In this document: piece after piece, positions 19,086 through 26,285 of the stretch
Position numbering within the stretch: the first letter of the stretch is position 1
Layout: each line of letters starts with the position of its first letter
NCBI GenBank assembly: GCA_018266075.1
Contig: JAFEBB010000081.1
Coordinates: 1-33,057 of the forward strand
Source: Deltaproteobacteria bacterium
GTDB lineage: Bacteria; Myxococcota; Myxococcia; Myxococcales; SZAS-1
Reading direction: 5' to 3'
Length of the DNA stretch: 33,057 bases
Notes under the pieces: model-generated
Seen by the model: the letters and a program-made list of their open reading frames with translations, nothing else
Database searches by the model: none
What the model was told of the DNA's origin: nothing
Program-made: the position numbers and the translations under genes

Positions 19086-20060
19086 GTGGACCCGCAGCAT
19101 CTATCCGCCACGCTCAAGAGCGCGGGTCGCGCCGCCCGCGACATCAACCTGCGCCCCTTCGAGACGTCCGGCGCCGAGCAGGTGCAGGCCGGGCTGGTGC
19201 CGGTGGTGCGCCGCGCCCTCGACGTGGGCGTGGACGCGCTCTCCGCCGTGCTCAGCCACTACGACGTGAAGGGCGGCCCGCCGCCCGAGGTGGCCGACCT
19301 CTCCTTCATGGCCCGGCTGGAGCTGCTCGCGCACCAGCAGCAGCTGGAGACGCTGCAGCTCGCGGTGGACGCGGTGCAGCTCGTCTCCGAGTGCGGCTCG
19401 TCGAAGCGGAGCCTCTTGCGCAGCACGTTCGCCGTGGACCGCGCGCTCTGCCTGCTCGAGGGCCTGCGCTTCGAAGGCGGTGACCTGGGCGCGTTCGAGC
19501 TGCAGCTCGGCCTGCGCGTGCGCGCGGAGTACGCCCGCTTCCGCCGCGACCTCCTGGTGCTCGGCCAGCCCGAGCTCAACAACGTGGCCAAGCACCTGGA
19601 GCTCGCCGGAAAGCGGCTCGGCGGGCTCATCGACGGCGACCTGTTCGACGAGTTCCGCCTCGACGACCGCTTGATGATTCACCGCCTGCTCGGGCGCGTT
19701 CAGGCCTGGCTCGACGGCACCGACGGCCGCGACACCAAGAGCGGGCTGCGGCTGTGGCAGGACCTGTCCGGGTTCGTGTCGCTCTTGGTGCAGGTGAACC
19801 ACCGGACCGAGCTGGTGGAGCACGACCGCGCGGTGGTGCGCGACGCGCTGCAGAAGCTCTTCGGCGGCAAGCCGCGCACCAGCGTGCCGCCCGAGGTCTG
19901 GGCGCAGCTGGAGAAGCTCTACGGCCGCGACGACGGCGTGGACGGCATGCTCGACGCCGGATTGGGCCAGTTCGCCGTGGAGTGGCGCGAGCCCTTGGAG
20001 CGACTGGAGGCGTCGCTCGGGCTCAAGCCTGGTCAGGAGCAGGACCCCGAAGGGATCTAA
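19086..20060 (+). CDS. Hypothetical helical protein
   Basis: The 324-aa protein is rich in Leu, Arg, Glu and Ala and is probably all helical and soluble; there is no signal peptide or membrane segment. No family is recognised. It has several Leu-rich helices, for example around DLSFMARLELLAHQQQLETLQLAVDAV, and a charged Asp-rich region near DGDLFDEFRLDDRL. The GTG at 19086 is chosen because GGAGAGGA lies 5 nt before it at 19073-19080; a TTG at 19062 would sit inside the terminator stem. It stands alone, followed by a convergent SDR gene. Confidence 0.75.
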   Translation: MDPQHLSATLKSAGRAARDINLRPFETSGAEQVQAGLVPVVRRALDVGVDALSAVLSHYDVKGGPPPEVADLSFMARLELLAHQQQLETLQLAVDAVQLVSECGSSKRSLLRSTFAVDRALCLLEGLRFEGGDLGAFELQLGLRVRAEYARFRRDLLVLGQPELNNVAKHLELAGKRLGGLIDGDLFDEFRLDDRLMIHRLLGRVQAWLDGTDGRDTKSGLRLWQDLSGFVSLLVQVNHRTELVEHDRAVVRDALQKLFGGKPRTSVPPEVWAQLEKLYGRDDGVDGMLDAGLGQFAVEWREPLERLEASLGLKPGQEQDPEGI

Positions 20061-20158
20061 ACCAATTGGTTACATCCAATCCTGGCTCGTGGTCCGTTCG
20101 AAGTGGCCGGCGAGCCGGCACGGGTTGGTCGAATCGTTGGTGTCGCTGTACGGAACGC

Positions 20159-20953
20159 TCACCCGATCGCGCGCACCACGCCGCCATCCACGCGCAGCGC
20201 CGCACCGTTGATGCCCGAGGCGCGCGGGCTGGCCACGAACACCGCGAGCGCGGCGATCTCCTCGGGCGTCTCGAAGCGCTGCAACAGCGACGTCGGCCGC
20301 GCGTGCTGGAAGAACTCGCGCTCCACGTCGTGCGCGCTCTTCTTCTGCTGACTGGCCATCGCCGCGACGAAGTCGCCCACGCCTTCACTCTTGGTCGGCC
20401 CGGGCAGGATCGCGTTCACGGTCACGTTCGTGCCGCGCGTGGTCTCGGCGAGCCCCCGCGCCACCGCGAGCTGCGCGGTCTTGGTGGTGCCGTAGTGGAT
20501 CATCTCCGCCGGAATCTGCAGGGCGCTCTCGCTGGAGATGAACTGGATGCGTCCCCAGTTGCGCTCGAGCATTCCCGGCAGATACGCGCGCGCGAGCCGC
20601 ACGCCGGAGAGCACGTTCACCTCGAAGAAGCGCATCCAATCCGCGTCGGGAATCTCGGCGAACGGCTTGGGCTCGAAGATGCCCACGTTGTTCACCAGCA
20701 CGTCGAGCTCGGGCACGCGCTGCACCGCCTTCGCGCACCCCTCGGCCGTCCCCAGATCCGCAACAAGCGCGTGGACCTTCGCGTTCGCGCGGCGCTCCTT
20801 CACGTGCCTCACGGCGTCGCTCGCGCGCGCCTCGGTGCGGCCGTTGATCCACACCTCGGCGCCCTCGCCCGCCAGCGCCTCCGCGATCGCGAAGCCGATG
20901 CCCGCCGTCGAGCCGCTCACCAGCGCGCGCTTGCCCTGAAGCTGCAGATCCAT
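20159..20953 (-). CDS. SDR family oxidoreductase
   Basis: The 264-aa protein is a classical short-chain dehydrogenase/reductase. It shows the cofactor motif SGSTAGIG (residues 13-20), NNVG (88-91), the catalytic Ser141 in FISSES, and Tyr154-x3-Lys158 in HYGTTK. The ending INGAALRVDGGVVR is usual. Likely a 3-oxoacyl or hydroxyacyl reductase type, substrate unknown. The ATG at 20953 is chosen over 20992 because GGGAGGCAGGC precedes it and the family begins here. It is downstream of the TetR gene (48-nt gap) on the same strand, so it is probably part of the autoregulated operon. Confidence 0.9.
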   Translation of the reverse strand: MDLQLQGKRALVSGSTAGIGFAIAEALAGEGAEVWINGRTEARASDAVRHVKERRANAKVHALVADLGTAEGCAKAVQRVPELDVLVNNVGIFEPKPFAEIPDADWMRFFEVNVLSGVRLARAYLPGMLERNWGRIQFISSESALQIPAEMIHYGTTKTAQLAVARGLAETTRGTNVTVNAILPGPTKSEGVGDFVAAMASQQKKSAHDVEREFFQHARPTSLLQRFETPEEIAALAVFVASPRASGINGAALRVDGGVVRAIG

Positions 20954-21001
20954 GCCTGCCTCCCGGAAGAGCCGGGAAGGTAATGCGCGCACGCGCTCGG
21001 T

Positions 21002-21574
21002 TCACGCCGATGCGAGCAGCGCCGAGATCGCCTCTTCCGCGCGCAACAGCGGCGCGGCCTCGCGGTGCGCCTTCGACAAGAGAAGCGCGCCCTCGATGAT
21101 GGCCAGCACGTTCGCGGCCGTGGCATTCGCGCGCTTGGGCGGCATGCCCTCCGACTGCAGGCGCTTGGCGAGCTCGCCTTCCCAGCTGCGAAATACCGTC
21201 GCACAGGCGTCGAGGAGCTCCACCGGACCTGCGCCGGCCTCGAGAGACACCGTGGCGATCGGACATCCACGAAGAAAGCCGCTCTTCTTGAGCTGCTTCG
21301 CGAACATCTCGCAGAGCGAGCGCAGCCCGGCCTCGACCGTCGGCTGGCGATCCAGGATCGCTTCGAGCGTCGTGCCGAGCTCCGCACCCAGCGCCTGGAC
21401 GGCCTCGACCGCGAGCTCCAGCTTGCCGCCCGGGAAGTGGAAGTAGAGCGAGCCGCGCGGCGCGCCGCTCTCGGCCAGCACCTGGTTCATCCCCGTGGCG
21501 TGGAAGCCCTGGGTCACCAGGAGGCGGGCGGTGGTCTCGACGATCTTCTTTCGGGTCTGTCCGCGGGGGGCCAT
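21002..21574 (-). CDS. TetR-family transcriptional regulator (LmrA/YxaF-like)
   Basis: The 190-aa protein has an N-terminal TetR helix-turn-helix (residues 6-50, with TRKKIVETTARLLVTQGFHATGMNQVLAESGAPRGSLYFHF split over its helices) and a C-terminal ligand domain in which FLRGCPIATVSLEAG and IEGALLLSKAHRE match the LmrA/YxaF-like C-terminal type. It should repress its own operon and the divergent hydrolase-crotonase operon through the palindrome at 21592-21603. The inducer is unknown; given the neighbours, an acyl or aromatic CoA-linked compound is a guess. Confidence 0.92.
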   Translation of the reverse strand: MAPRGQTRKKIVETTARLLVTQGFHATGMNQVLAESGAPRGSLYFHFPGGKLELAVEAVQALGAELGTTLEAILDRQPTVEAGLRSLCEMFAKQLKKSGFLRGCPIATVSLEAGAGPVELLDACATVFRSWEGELAKRLQSEGMPPKRANATAANVLAIIEGALLLSKAHREAAPLLRAEEAISALLASA

Positions 21575-21591
21575 GGGCTTGCCAAACTAGG

Positions 21592-21603
21592 TAGACCGGT
21601 CTA
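21592..21603. promoter_or_regulatory. TetR-type operator TAGACCGGTCTA
   Basis: This perfect 12-bp palindrome lies between the divergent tetR (starts 21574) and hydrolase (starts 21649) genes. It is nested in a further ACTAG...CTAGT symmetry (21586-21605). The TAGACCnnTCTA form agrees with what is known of operators for LmrA/YxaF- and NemR-type TetR regulators. Confidence 0.75.
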
Positions 21604-21648
21604 GTCATAGTGTATCCCCGGTTCGCCGGGTCCACAAGCGAGGCTTCC

Positions 21649-22518
21649 ATGGCCGAGGACGTTCGCTTCCCCGCTCGCGATGGACGAATGCTGGCGGGCA
21701 CCCTCTTTCCTGCCGAGAAGCCTGTGGGCACCGTGGTCGTCGCTTCGGCCATGGGCGTGCCGCGAAGGCTCTACAAGGCCTTCTCCGAGCACCTCGCCGA
21801 GAAGGGGCTCACCGCCCTCACCTTCGACTACCGGGGCATCGGCGACTCGCGCGAGGGCTCGCTCCGCGGCTTCGACGCGCGCCTGCACCAGTGGGGCGAG
21901 CTCGACCTCGCCGGCGCCCTCGACTGGCTCCGCGCCCAACAGCCCGACTTGCCGCTGCAGCTCGTGACCCACAGCGTGGGCGGGCAGATCTTCGGGCTCA
22001 TCGAGGACGCGAAGGTGGAAGGCGCGGTCTTCATCGCCTCGCAGAGCGGCTCGTGGCGTCTCTGGCACGGCTTGGCGCGTGCGGGGATGTTCGCGGTGTG
22101 GCACCTGCTCCTGCCCGGGTTCGCGAAGACGCTCGGCTACGTCCCCATGAAGGCGTTCGGCCAGGGCGAGGACCTGCCCGGCGGCGTGGCCGCGCAGTGG
22201 GCCGAGTGGGGCCGACAGGATGACTACGTGTGGAGCTACGCGCGTCCGCGCGGCGGGCTGGGCTTCTCGCGATGGTCCGGGCCCTTGCGCGCGTACGCCA
22301 TCGCCGACGACGCGTACGCGCCGCGGCCCGGCGTGGAAGCGCTGGTGGCCATGTACAGCAAGGCCGAGACCGAGCTGCGCGTGGTGAAGCCCGCGGACAT
22401 CGGCGCCAAGAGCATTGGACACTTTGGAGTCTTCAAGCCCCAGTTTCGCGACAGCATCTGGAGCGAGATCCGCGATACCTTGCTCGGCCGACTCACGCCC
22501 GGCGCGCACGCCGCATAG
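21649..22518 (+). CDS. Alpha/beta hydrolase
   Basis: The 289-aa protein has the alpha/beta-hydrolase fold order: VGTVVVASAMGVPRRLY (oxyanion region), LTFDYRGIGDSREG, the nucleophile elbow THSVGG with Ser109, an acidic residue Asp220 or Asp221 in AIADDAYAP and His258 in IGHFGVF. Thr replaces the first Gly of the usual GxSxG. It resembles serine aminopeptidase S33/lysophospholipase-like hydrolases without a known substrate. The ATG at 21649 is used because the conserved sequence begins there; upstream residues overlap the operator. It is 9 nt upstream of the crotonase gene and they form an operon. Confidence 0.87.
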   Translation: MAEDVRFPARDGRMLAGTLFPAEKPVGTVVVASAMGVPRRLYKAFSEHLAEKGLTALTFDYRGIGDSREGSLRGFDARLHQWGELDLAGALDWLRAQQPDLPLQLVTHSVGGQIFGLIEDAKVEGAVFIASQSGSWRLWHGLARAGMFAVWHLLLPGFAKTLGYVPMKAFGQGEDLPGGVAAQWAEWGRQDDYVWSYARPRGGLGFSRWSGPLRAYAIADDAYAPRPGVEALVAMYSKAETELRVVKPADIGAKSIGHFGVFKPQFRDSIWSEIRDTLLGRLTPGAHAA

Positions 22519-22527
22519 AGAGACAAT

Positions 22528-23346
22528 ATGGAATTCAAATCTTTGAAGATCGAGAAGCACGAGCACGTCGCCGAGCTCGTCTTGCAGGGCCCGGGCAAGG
22601 GCAACGCCATGGGCCCGGACTTCTGGCGCGAGATGCCGCAAGCGATCGCCGCGCTCGATGCGGATTCCGACGTTCGCGTGATCCTCGTGCGCGGCGAGGG
22701 CAAGCACTTCAGCTACGGGCTGGACCTGGCGGCGATGATGGAGTCGCTCGGGCCGGTGATCGTCGGCGAGAACACGGCCAAGGAGCGCACGGCGCTCTTG
22801 AAGCTCATCACCGAGATGCAGAAGGCCACCGAGGGCCTGGCGCGCACGCCCAAGCCGGTGATCGCCGCCATCCACGGCTGGTGCATCGGCGGCGCGGTGA
22901 ACCTGATTGCCTCCTGCGACATCCGCTACGCCAGCGCCGACGCGAAGTTCTCCCTGCGCGAGGCGCGCGTGGGAATCGTGGCCGACATGGGCGCGCTGCA
23001 GCGGCTGCCGCACATCATCGGCCAGGGCAACGCGCGCGAGCTCGCGTTCCTGGCGCACGACATCGACGCCGAGCGTGCGCGGGGCATGCACCTGGTGAAC
23101 GAGGTCTTCGCCACGCCTGAGGCCATGCTCGAGGCAGCGCGCGCGCGGGCGGCGGCCATCGCTGCGAATCCGCCGTTGGTGGTGCAAGGCTGCAAGCAGG
23201 TGCTCGAGTACTGCGCCGACAAGACCATCGAGGACGGCCTGCGCTTCGTGGCGGTGTGGAACTCGGCGTTCCTGCAGTCGAAGGATCTCGCGGAGGCCTT
23301 CGCCGCGTTCGCCGAGAAGCGGCCGCCGAAGTTCGAAGGCCACTGA
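22528..23346 (+). CDS. Crotonase family protein, dienoyl-CoA isomerase-like
   Basis: The 272-aa protein is a crotonase-fold enzyme. It has the oxyanion-hole strand EGKHFSYGLDLAAM (about 57-70) and HGWCIGGAVNLIASCDIRYA (116-135). The stretch LREARVGIVADMGALQRLP (143-161) closely parallels the catalytic region of delta3,5-delta2,4-dienoyl-CoA isomerase: Glu145 and Asp153 correspond to the two acids that shuttle protons. The third acid of the rat enzyme (Asp176) appears as Asn125. It therefore probably acts on unsaturated acyl-CoA esters in fatty-acid breakdown. Second gene of the TetR-controlled hydrolase operon. Confidence 0.88.
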   Translation: MEFKSLKIEKHEHVAELVLQGPGKGNAMGPDFWREMPQAIAALDADSDVRVILVRGEGKHFSYGLDLAAMMESLGPVIVGENTAKERTALLKLITEMQKATEGLARTPKPVIAAIHGWCIGGAVNLIASCDIRYASADAKFSLREARVGIVADMGALQRLPHIIGQGNARELAFLAHDIDAERARGMHLVNEVFATPEAMLEAARARAAAIAANPPLVVQGCKQVLEYCADKTIEDGLRFVAVWNSAFLQSKDLAEAFAAFAEKRPPKFEGH

Positions 23347-23364
23347 CTCGATAAAACAGTTTGG

Positions 23365-24771
23365 TTACATGAAGCCGACGCCCACGCCGACCCAGGGCAG
23401 GTAGCCCACGCCGCTCGTCTCCTGCTTCGTCTGCGGATCGGTCGAGTCGTAGTGCACCCACACCACGGCCGCGTCGAGACGCACGGTCACGCGGTTGAGG
23501 AAGAGCGGCCCCACCTTCTCACCGCCGCCGAGCTGCCAGCGCACGCCGGTGGTGCCGAGCACGGGCCGCAGCGAGGTCCAGGGGAAGCTCTCCATCGCCA
23601 GCGCGCTGTGCGGCCCGAGCGCATACGACCCGGACACGAACGGCTCCACCTGCGTTGGCACGTGCTGAATCGACGTCGTCTTGGCCGCGGCACCGCCGCC
23701 GCCGCTCGCGCTGCTGCCACCGGCGCCGCCGCCCACGATCACGCCCGCGAGCTCCGCCGACTGCGGCAGGAAGTTGTGGTTGTCGAAGACGTACGTGCCG
23801 AGCGTGAGCTGCCCGTGGCCGAGGTGCTTGGTGGCCTCGGCGCTGAAGACATTGAACTGCGCGTGCACGTCCGCCACGCCCACGCCGCCCGCCACACCGA
23901 AGCCGTCGCCGCCCACGCCGCCGCCCACGCCTGCTCCCACGGCGGCGAGGTTGGCGATGAGGCAGTCGTACGAGACCGCGATCGACGGACGAACGTTGGA
24001 TTCGTCGAGCACGCGGACCTTCACGCCGAGGTCGAGGACGCTCGCGAGCGCCGCCACGCCGCCCGCGCCGCCGATGATTGCGCCGGGCAACGGGAGACCG
24101 CCGCCAGCAGGCACCGCCATCGGCAACCCGCCGCCCCAGACGTCGAGCTGCACGCGATCGCTCACACCGCCCGCGAGCCGGAAGGCGAGCACCTCGTCGT
24201 CGCTGAGCTCGAGCTCGCCTGGCCGCAGGGTGACCGCGGTGGGCGTGAGGATGAGCCGCTCATCCGACGCGCGCCGCACCACGACATCGCCGCGCGCGTA
24301 CGCCTGGTCCACCGCGCCCGCGAGCGCGTGACCCGCGTTGGGCGCCGCGTCGGCGGGCCGACCGGCCGCGTCCCAACGCACGTGCCCGAGCCGATCACCA
24401 TCGGGCCCGGTGAGCTCGCCCTGTACCACCAGGCGACCCGAACGATCGTCGGCGAACTGCACGTTCACGGGAACGATGTCGTTGGCCTTCGCATCGTTCG
24501 CGTGCGGCTCGCTCGCCTTCTCCACATGGAGCGCGAGGTGCAGCGCGTTGGGATCACCCGCGAGCGCCGGCTGCAGGCCACGGTCGTTGACGAGCGCGGC
24601 CGCGGCGCCGTCGCGCAGAAGATCGTGCAGCGCGGGATCGCCGGCGCCATCGACGTCGATCTGAACAGCGCGCGTGTCGTAGCGGCCGAGCCCCGAGACG
24701 TCGGAGCGCAACGGCGCGCTCGCGCAGCCCAGCGCGCTCATCACGACGAATCCGGCCATCGATTTCCACAT
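23365..24771 (-). CDS. Gly-rich lipoprotein, probable outer-membrane protein
   Basis: The 468-aa protein has a lipoprotein leader (MWKSMAGFVVMSALGCASAP). Residues about 20-190 form a compact domain with DPALHDLLRDGAAAALVND and an LHVEK region, resembling small bacterial lipoprotein domains of unknown function. The rest is Gly-rich with alternating hydrophobic and polar residues (for example VDVHAQFNV-type strands, ending YLPWVGVGVGF), consistent with an outer-membrane beta structure. No family is certain. The ATG at 24771 is preferred over 24819 because GAGG precedes it and the signal begins there. Single gene. Confidence 0.7.
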   Translation of the reverse strand: MWKSMAGFVVMSALGCASAPLRSDVSGLGRYDTRAVQIDVDGAGDPALHDLLRDGAAAALVNDRGLQPALAGDPNALHLALHVEKASEPHANDAKANDIVPVNVQFADDRSGRLVVQGELTGPDGDRLGHVRWDAAGRPADAAPNAGHALAGAVDQAYARGDVVVRRASDERLILTPTAVTLRPGELELSDDEVLAFRLAGGVSDRVQLDVWGGGLPMAVPAGGGLPLPGAIIGGAGGVAALASVLDLGVKVRVLDESNVRPSIAVSYDCLIANLAAVGAGVGGGVGGDGFGVAGGVGVADVHAQFNVFSAEATKHLGHGQLTLGTYVFDNHNFLPQSAELAGVIVGGGAGGSSASGGGGAAAKTTSIQHVPTQVEPFVSGSYALGPHSALAMESFPWTSLRPVLGTTGVRWQLGGGEKVGPLFLNRVTVRLDAAVVWVHYDSTDPQTKQETSGVGYLPWVGVGVGFM

Positions 24772-24935
24772 GGCGACCTCGCTGCACAGAGGGACAGCGC
24801 TGCCGGCCAGGATGATCACTTTTTCTCGGGTGACGCGCCAAGGGGCTCAAGCACCTGGAATTCCGGGGCGAACCAATGAGGTCGGGGCTGGAAGCCCCTC
24901 CAACATCCACCACTGATCATGCGTCGTCGAGACTG

Positions 24936-25009
24936 CGCCCTCGGGAGGACTCGAACCTCCACACATCCGCTTAGAAGGCGGGTGCGCTCTCCAATTGCGC
25001 CACGAGGGC
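24936..25009 (-). tRNA. tRNA-Arg(TCT)
   Basis: A 74-nt tRNA: acceptor GCCCTCG/CGAGGGC, anticodon loop CTTCTAA with stem CCCGC/GCGGA, T-loop TTCGAGT, discriminator G. The 3' CCA is not encoded. It lies 782 nt before the array on the same strand and decodes AGA, a rare codon in GC-rich genomes. Confidence 0.92.
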
Positions 25010-25052
25010 AAGGCTTGGCTCGCTTGAACGAGCCGTGAACCGCAGAGGTCTC

Positions 25053-25072
25053 GATATATCTAGCGATATATC
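25053..25072. repeat. Two GATATATC palindromes in direct repeat
   Basis: CGATATATC occurs at 25052-25060 and 25064-25072, separated by TAG, a 12-bp period. Each copy contains the palindrome GATATATC. This AT-rich patch is conspicuous in otherwise GC-rich DNA and lies between tRNA-Arg and the terminator-like hairpin at 25079; it may be a regulator site or promoter element. Confidence 0.4.
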
Positions 25073-25078
25073 TCATCT

Positions 25079-25115
25079 GGGTGGCCCGCCGTCGCGAAAG
25101 GACGACGGGCCACCC
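25079..25115. terminator. Strong hairpin downstream of the HNH gene
   Basis: A 15-bp stem (25079-25093 with 25101-25115, 14 of 15 paired, GGGTGGCCCGCCGTC on the left) closed by a 7-nt loop GCGAAAG. It lies 90 nt past the HNH gene's stop on the minus strand and before tRNA-Arg, so a transcription terminator or a processing/folded RNA element is likely. Confidence 0.6.
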
Positions 25116-25205
25116 ATGTGCTGCAGCTCCGCCCGGGAAGGGACGCGGGGCGACACCCCGCGCCGGTGGTCACCCGGAGCCGCGGCGATGCTGCTTCTTG
25201 CGCCG

Positions 25206-25745
25206 CTACGACTCGTCGAGCTCGCCGTTCCAGTACGAGAAGTCGCGCAGCCAGCTCCGCCACTGCGCCGGCATGCCCGGCGTGTACGTGAACCGGACTG
25301 CCTCGGGCAGCGCCTTCGGCTTCGCCGGCACGGTGCGGAGCTTCATGCTCGCCTGCTGCGGCGTGCGGCCACCCTTCTTCTGGTTACAGGGCAGGCAAGC
25401 GATGACGATGTTCTCCCACCGCGTGTGGCCGCCCTGCGAGCGCGGCAGCACGTGGTCGTACGTGGCCTCGGGCCGCGGCACGCGCTGGCCGCAGTACTGG
25501 CAGCGGCCGCTGTCGCGCGCGTAGACGTTCTCGCGGCTGAAGCGAACCGCCCGCTTGACCCCGCGCACCCCGCGCAGGAAGCGCACCACCGCCGGCACCT
25601 GGAGCTCCACCGTCACCGAGCGCACCGTCCAGCTGTCGTACGACTCCACCACCTCGACCTTGCCCATGAAGAGCAGGGCCACCGCGCGCATCCAGGGGAC
25701 GCGCGCCACCGGCTGATAGCCCGGGTCCAGCACCAACGTGTCCAT
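25206..25745 (-). CDS. HNH endonuclease
   Basis: The 179-aa protein has a C-terminal HNH nuclease with a Zn-binding CxxC frame: Cys82-x2-Cys85 (RCQYCG), Asp97-His98 in TYDHVLPRSQGG, His107, Asn112 in WENIVIAC and Cys117-x2-Cys120 (CLPCNQKKG). The N-terminal 75 residues (DTLVLDPGYQPVARVPWMRAV and following) are of the type found ahead of HNH domains in many bacteria. It cuts DNA, probably with metal in the HNH fold; the biological target is unknown. The ATG at 25745 has GGAGG 8 nt before it; an upstream in-frame ATG at 25778 is less likely. It lies directly between tRNA-Arg(TCT) and the tRNA array, all on the same strand. Confidence 0.9.
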   Translation of the reverse strand: MDTLVLDPGYQPVARVPWMRAVALLFMGKVEVVESYDSWTVRSVTVELQVPAVVRFLRGVRGVKRAVRFSRENVYARDSGRCQYCGQRVPRPEATYDHVLPRSQGGHTRWENIVIACLPCNQKKGGRTPQQASMKLRTVPAKPKALPEAVRFTYTPGMPAQWRSWLRDFSYWNGELDES

Positions 25746-25763
25746 GACTGCGCCCTCCTTTCC

Positions 25764-25779
25764 GCGCCATTGCGCCATT
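25764..25779. repeat. Tandem 8-mer GCGCCATT x2
   Basis: Two exact copies of GCGCCATT (25764-25771 and 25772-25779) lie in the leader of the HNH gene, between the HNH start and the first array tRNA. It may be a binding site or simply a small duplication. Confidence 0.35.
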
Positions 25780-25790
25780 GTTTAATGAAA

Positions 25791-25865
25791 TCCGGGAGGC
25801 AGGATTCGAACCTGCAACTTCTCGCTTCTGAGGCGAGCGCCTCTACCAAGTTGGGCCACTCCCGG
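25791..25865 (-). tRNA. tRNA with anticodon CAG (Leu) but short variable loop
   Basis: 75 nt. Acceptor CCGGGAG/CTCCCGG, discriminator A, anticodon stem CTCGC/GCGAG with loop CTCAGAA (anticodon CAG, Leu). The variable loop is only 5 nt (AAGTT), whereas genuine tRNA-Leu has a long one, so charging identity is doubtful. The D-stem is weak (GCC/GGC). T-loop TTCGAAT. CCA not encoded. Confidence 0.75.
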
Positions 25866-25884
25866 ACATCTCTGCAGGACTTCC

Positions 25885-25960
25885 TGGTGCCGGACCGAGG
25901 GATCGAACCTCGCTGTTCAGGTGTGTGGGACCTGCGCCATCTCCAGATGACAAGTCCGGC
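25885..25960 (-). tRNA. tRNA-Val(CAC) with C33
   Basis: 76 nt. Acceptor GCCGGAC/GTCCGGC, D-stem GTCA/TGGC, anticodon stem CAGGT/ACCTG with loop CCCACAC. Position 33 is C instead of the near-universal U. Discriminator A and encoded CCA. Confidence 0.85.
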
Positions 25961-25986
25961 CTATTCACATTTTGGCTAATCACGAG

Positions 25987-26059
25987 TCGTGGACGGAGGA
26001 CTCGAACCTCTGCGACGCCGGGTTTATGAGACCCGCGTGCCCTTCCCGGGCGGTCCACG
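25987..26059 (-). tRNA. tRNA-Met(CAT), atypical D-arm
   Basis: 73 nt. Acceptor CGTGGAC/GTCCACG, anticodon loop CTCATAA with stem CGGGT/ACCCG. The D-arm is reduced to GCCC-GGGAA-GGGC, with a 5-nt loop. T-stem has one mismatch. CCA not encoded. It could be elongator Met or, if lysidine-modified, Ile2. Confidence 0.75.
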
Positions 26060-26060
26060 G

Positions 26061-26137
26061 TGGTCGCGGAGGCTGGATTCGCACCAGCGATCTCCGGCTT
26101 ATGAGGCCGGCGAGGACGGCTGCTCCTCCACTCCGCA
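26061..26137 (-). tRNA. tRNA-Met(CAT), atypical T-loop
   Basis: 77 nt. Acceptor TGCGGAG/CTCCGCG with a T-G first pair, D-stem GAGG/CCTC, anticodon stem CCGGC/GCCGG with loop CTCATAA. T-loop is TGCGAAT (G instead of T at 55) and the D-loop AGCAGCCGT lacks the usual GG. CCA encoded. It is only 1 nt from the neighbouring Met tRNA. Confidence 0.78.
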
Positions 26138-26174
26138 GTGCCGTCTCGACGCACGCCGCGTCGATTCCTGAAAA

Positions 26175-26252
26175 TGGTGCTCCCGGCAGGGCTCGAACCT
26201 GCGGCCTCTCGCTTCGGAGGCGAGCGCTCTTGTCCAGCTGAGCTACGGAAGC
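26175..26252 (-). tRNA. tRNA-Arg(CCG)
   Basis: 78 nt, standard cloverleaf. Acceptor GCTTCCG/CGGGAGC (one G-T), D-stem GCTC/GAGC, anticodon loop CTCCGAA with stem CTCGC/GCGAG, T-loop TTCGAGC, discriminator A, CCA encoded. Decodes CGG. Confidence 0.93.
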
Positions 26253-26285
26253 GTGTGTGCCGCCCGCGTTGCGCGGCCACAACAA

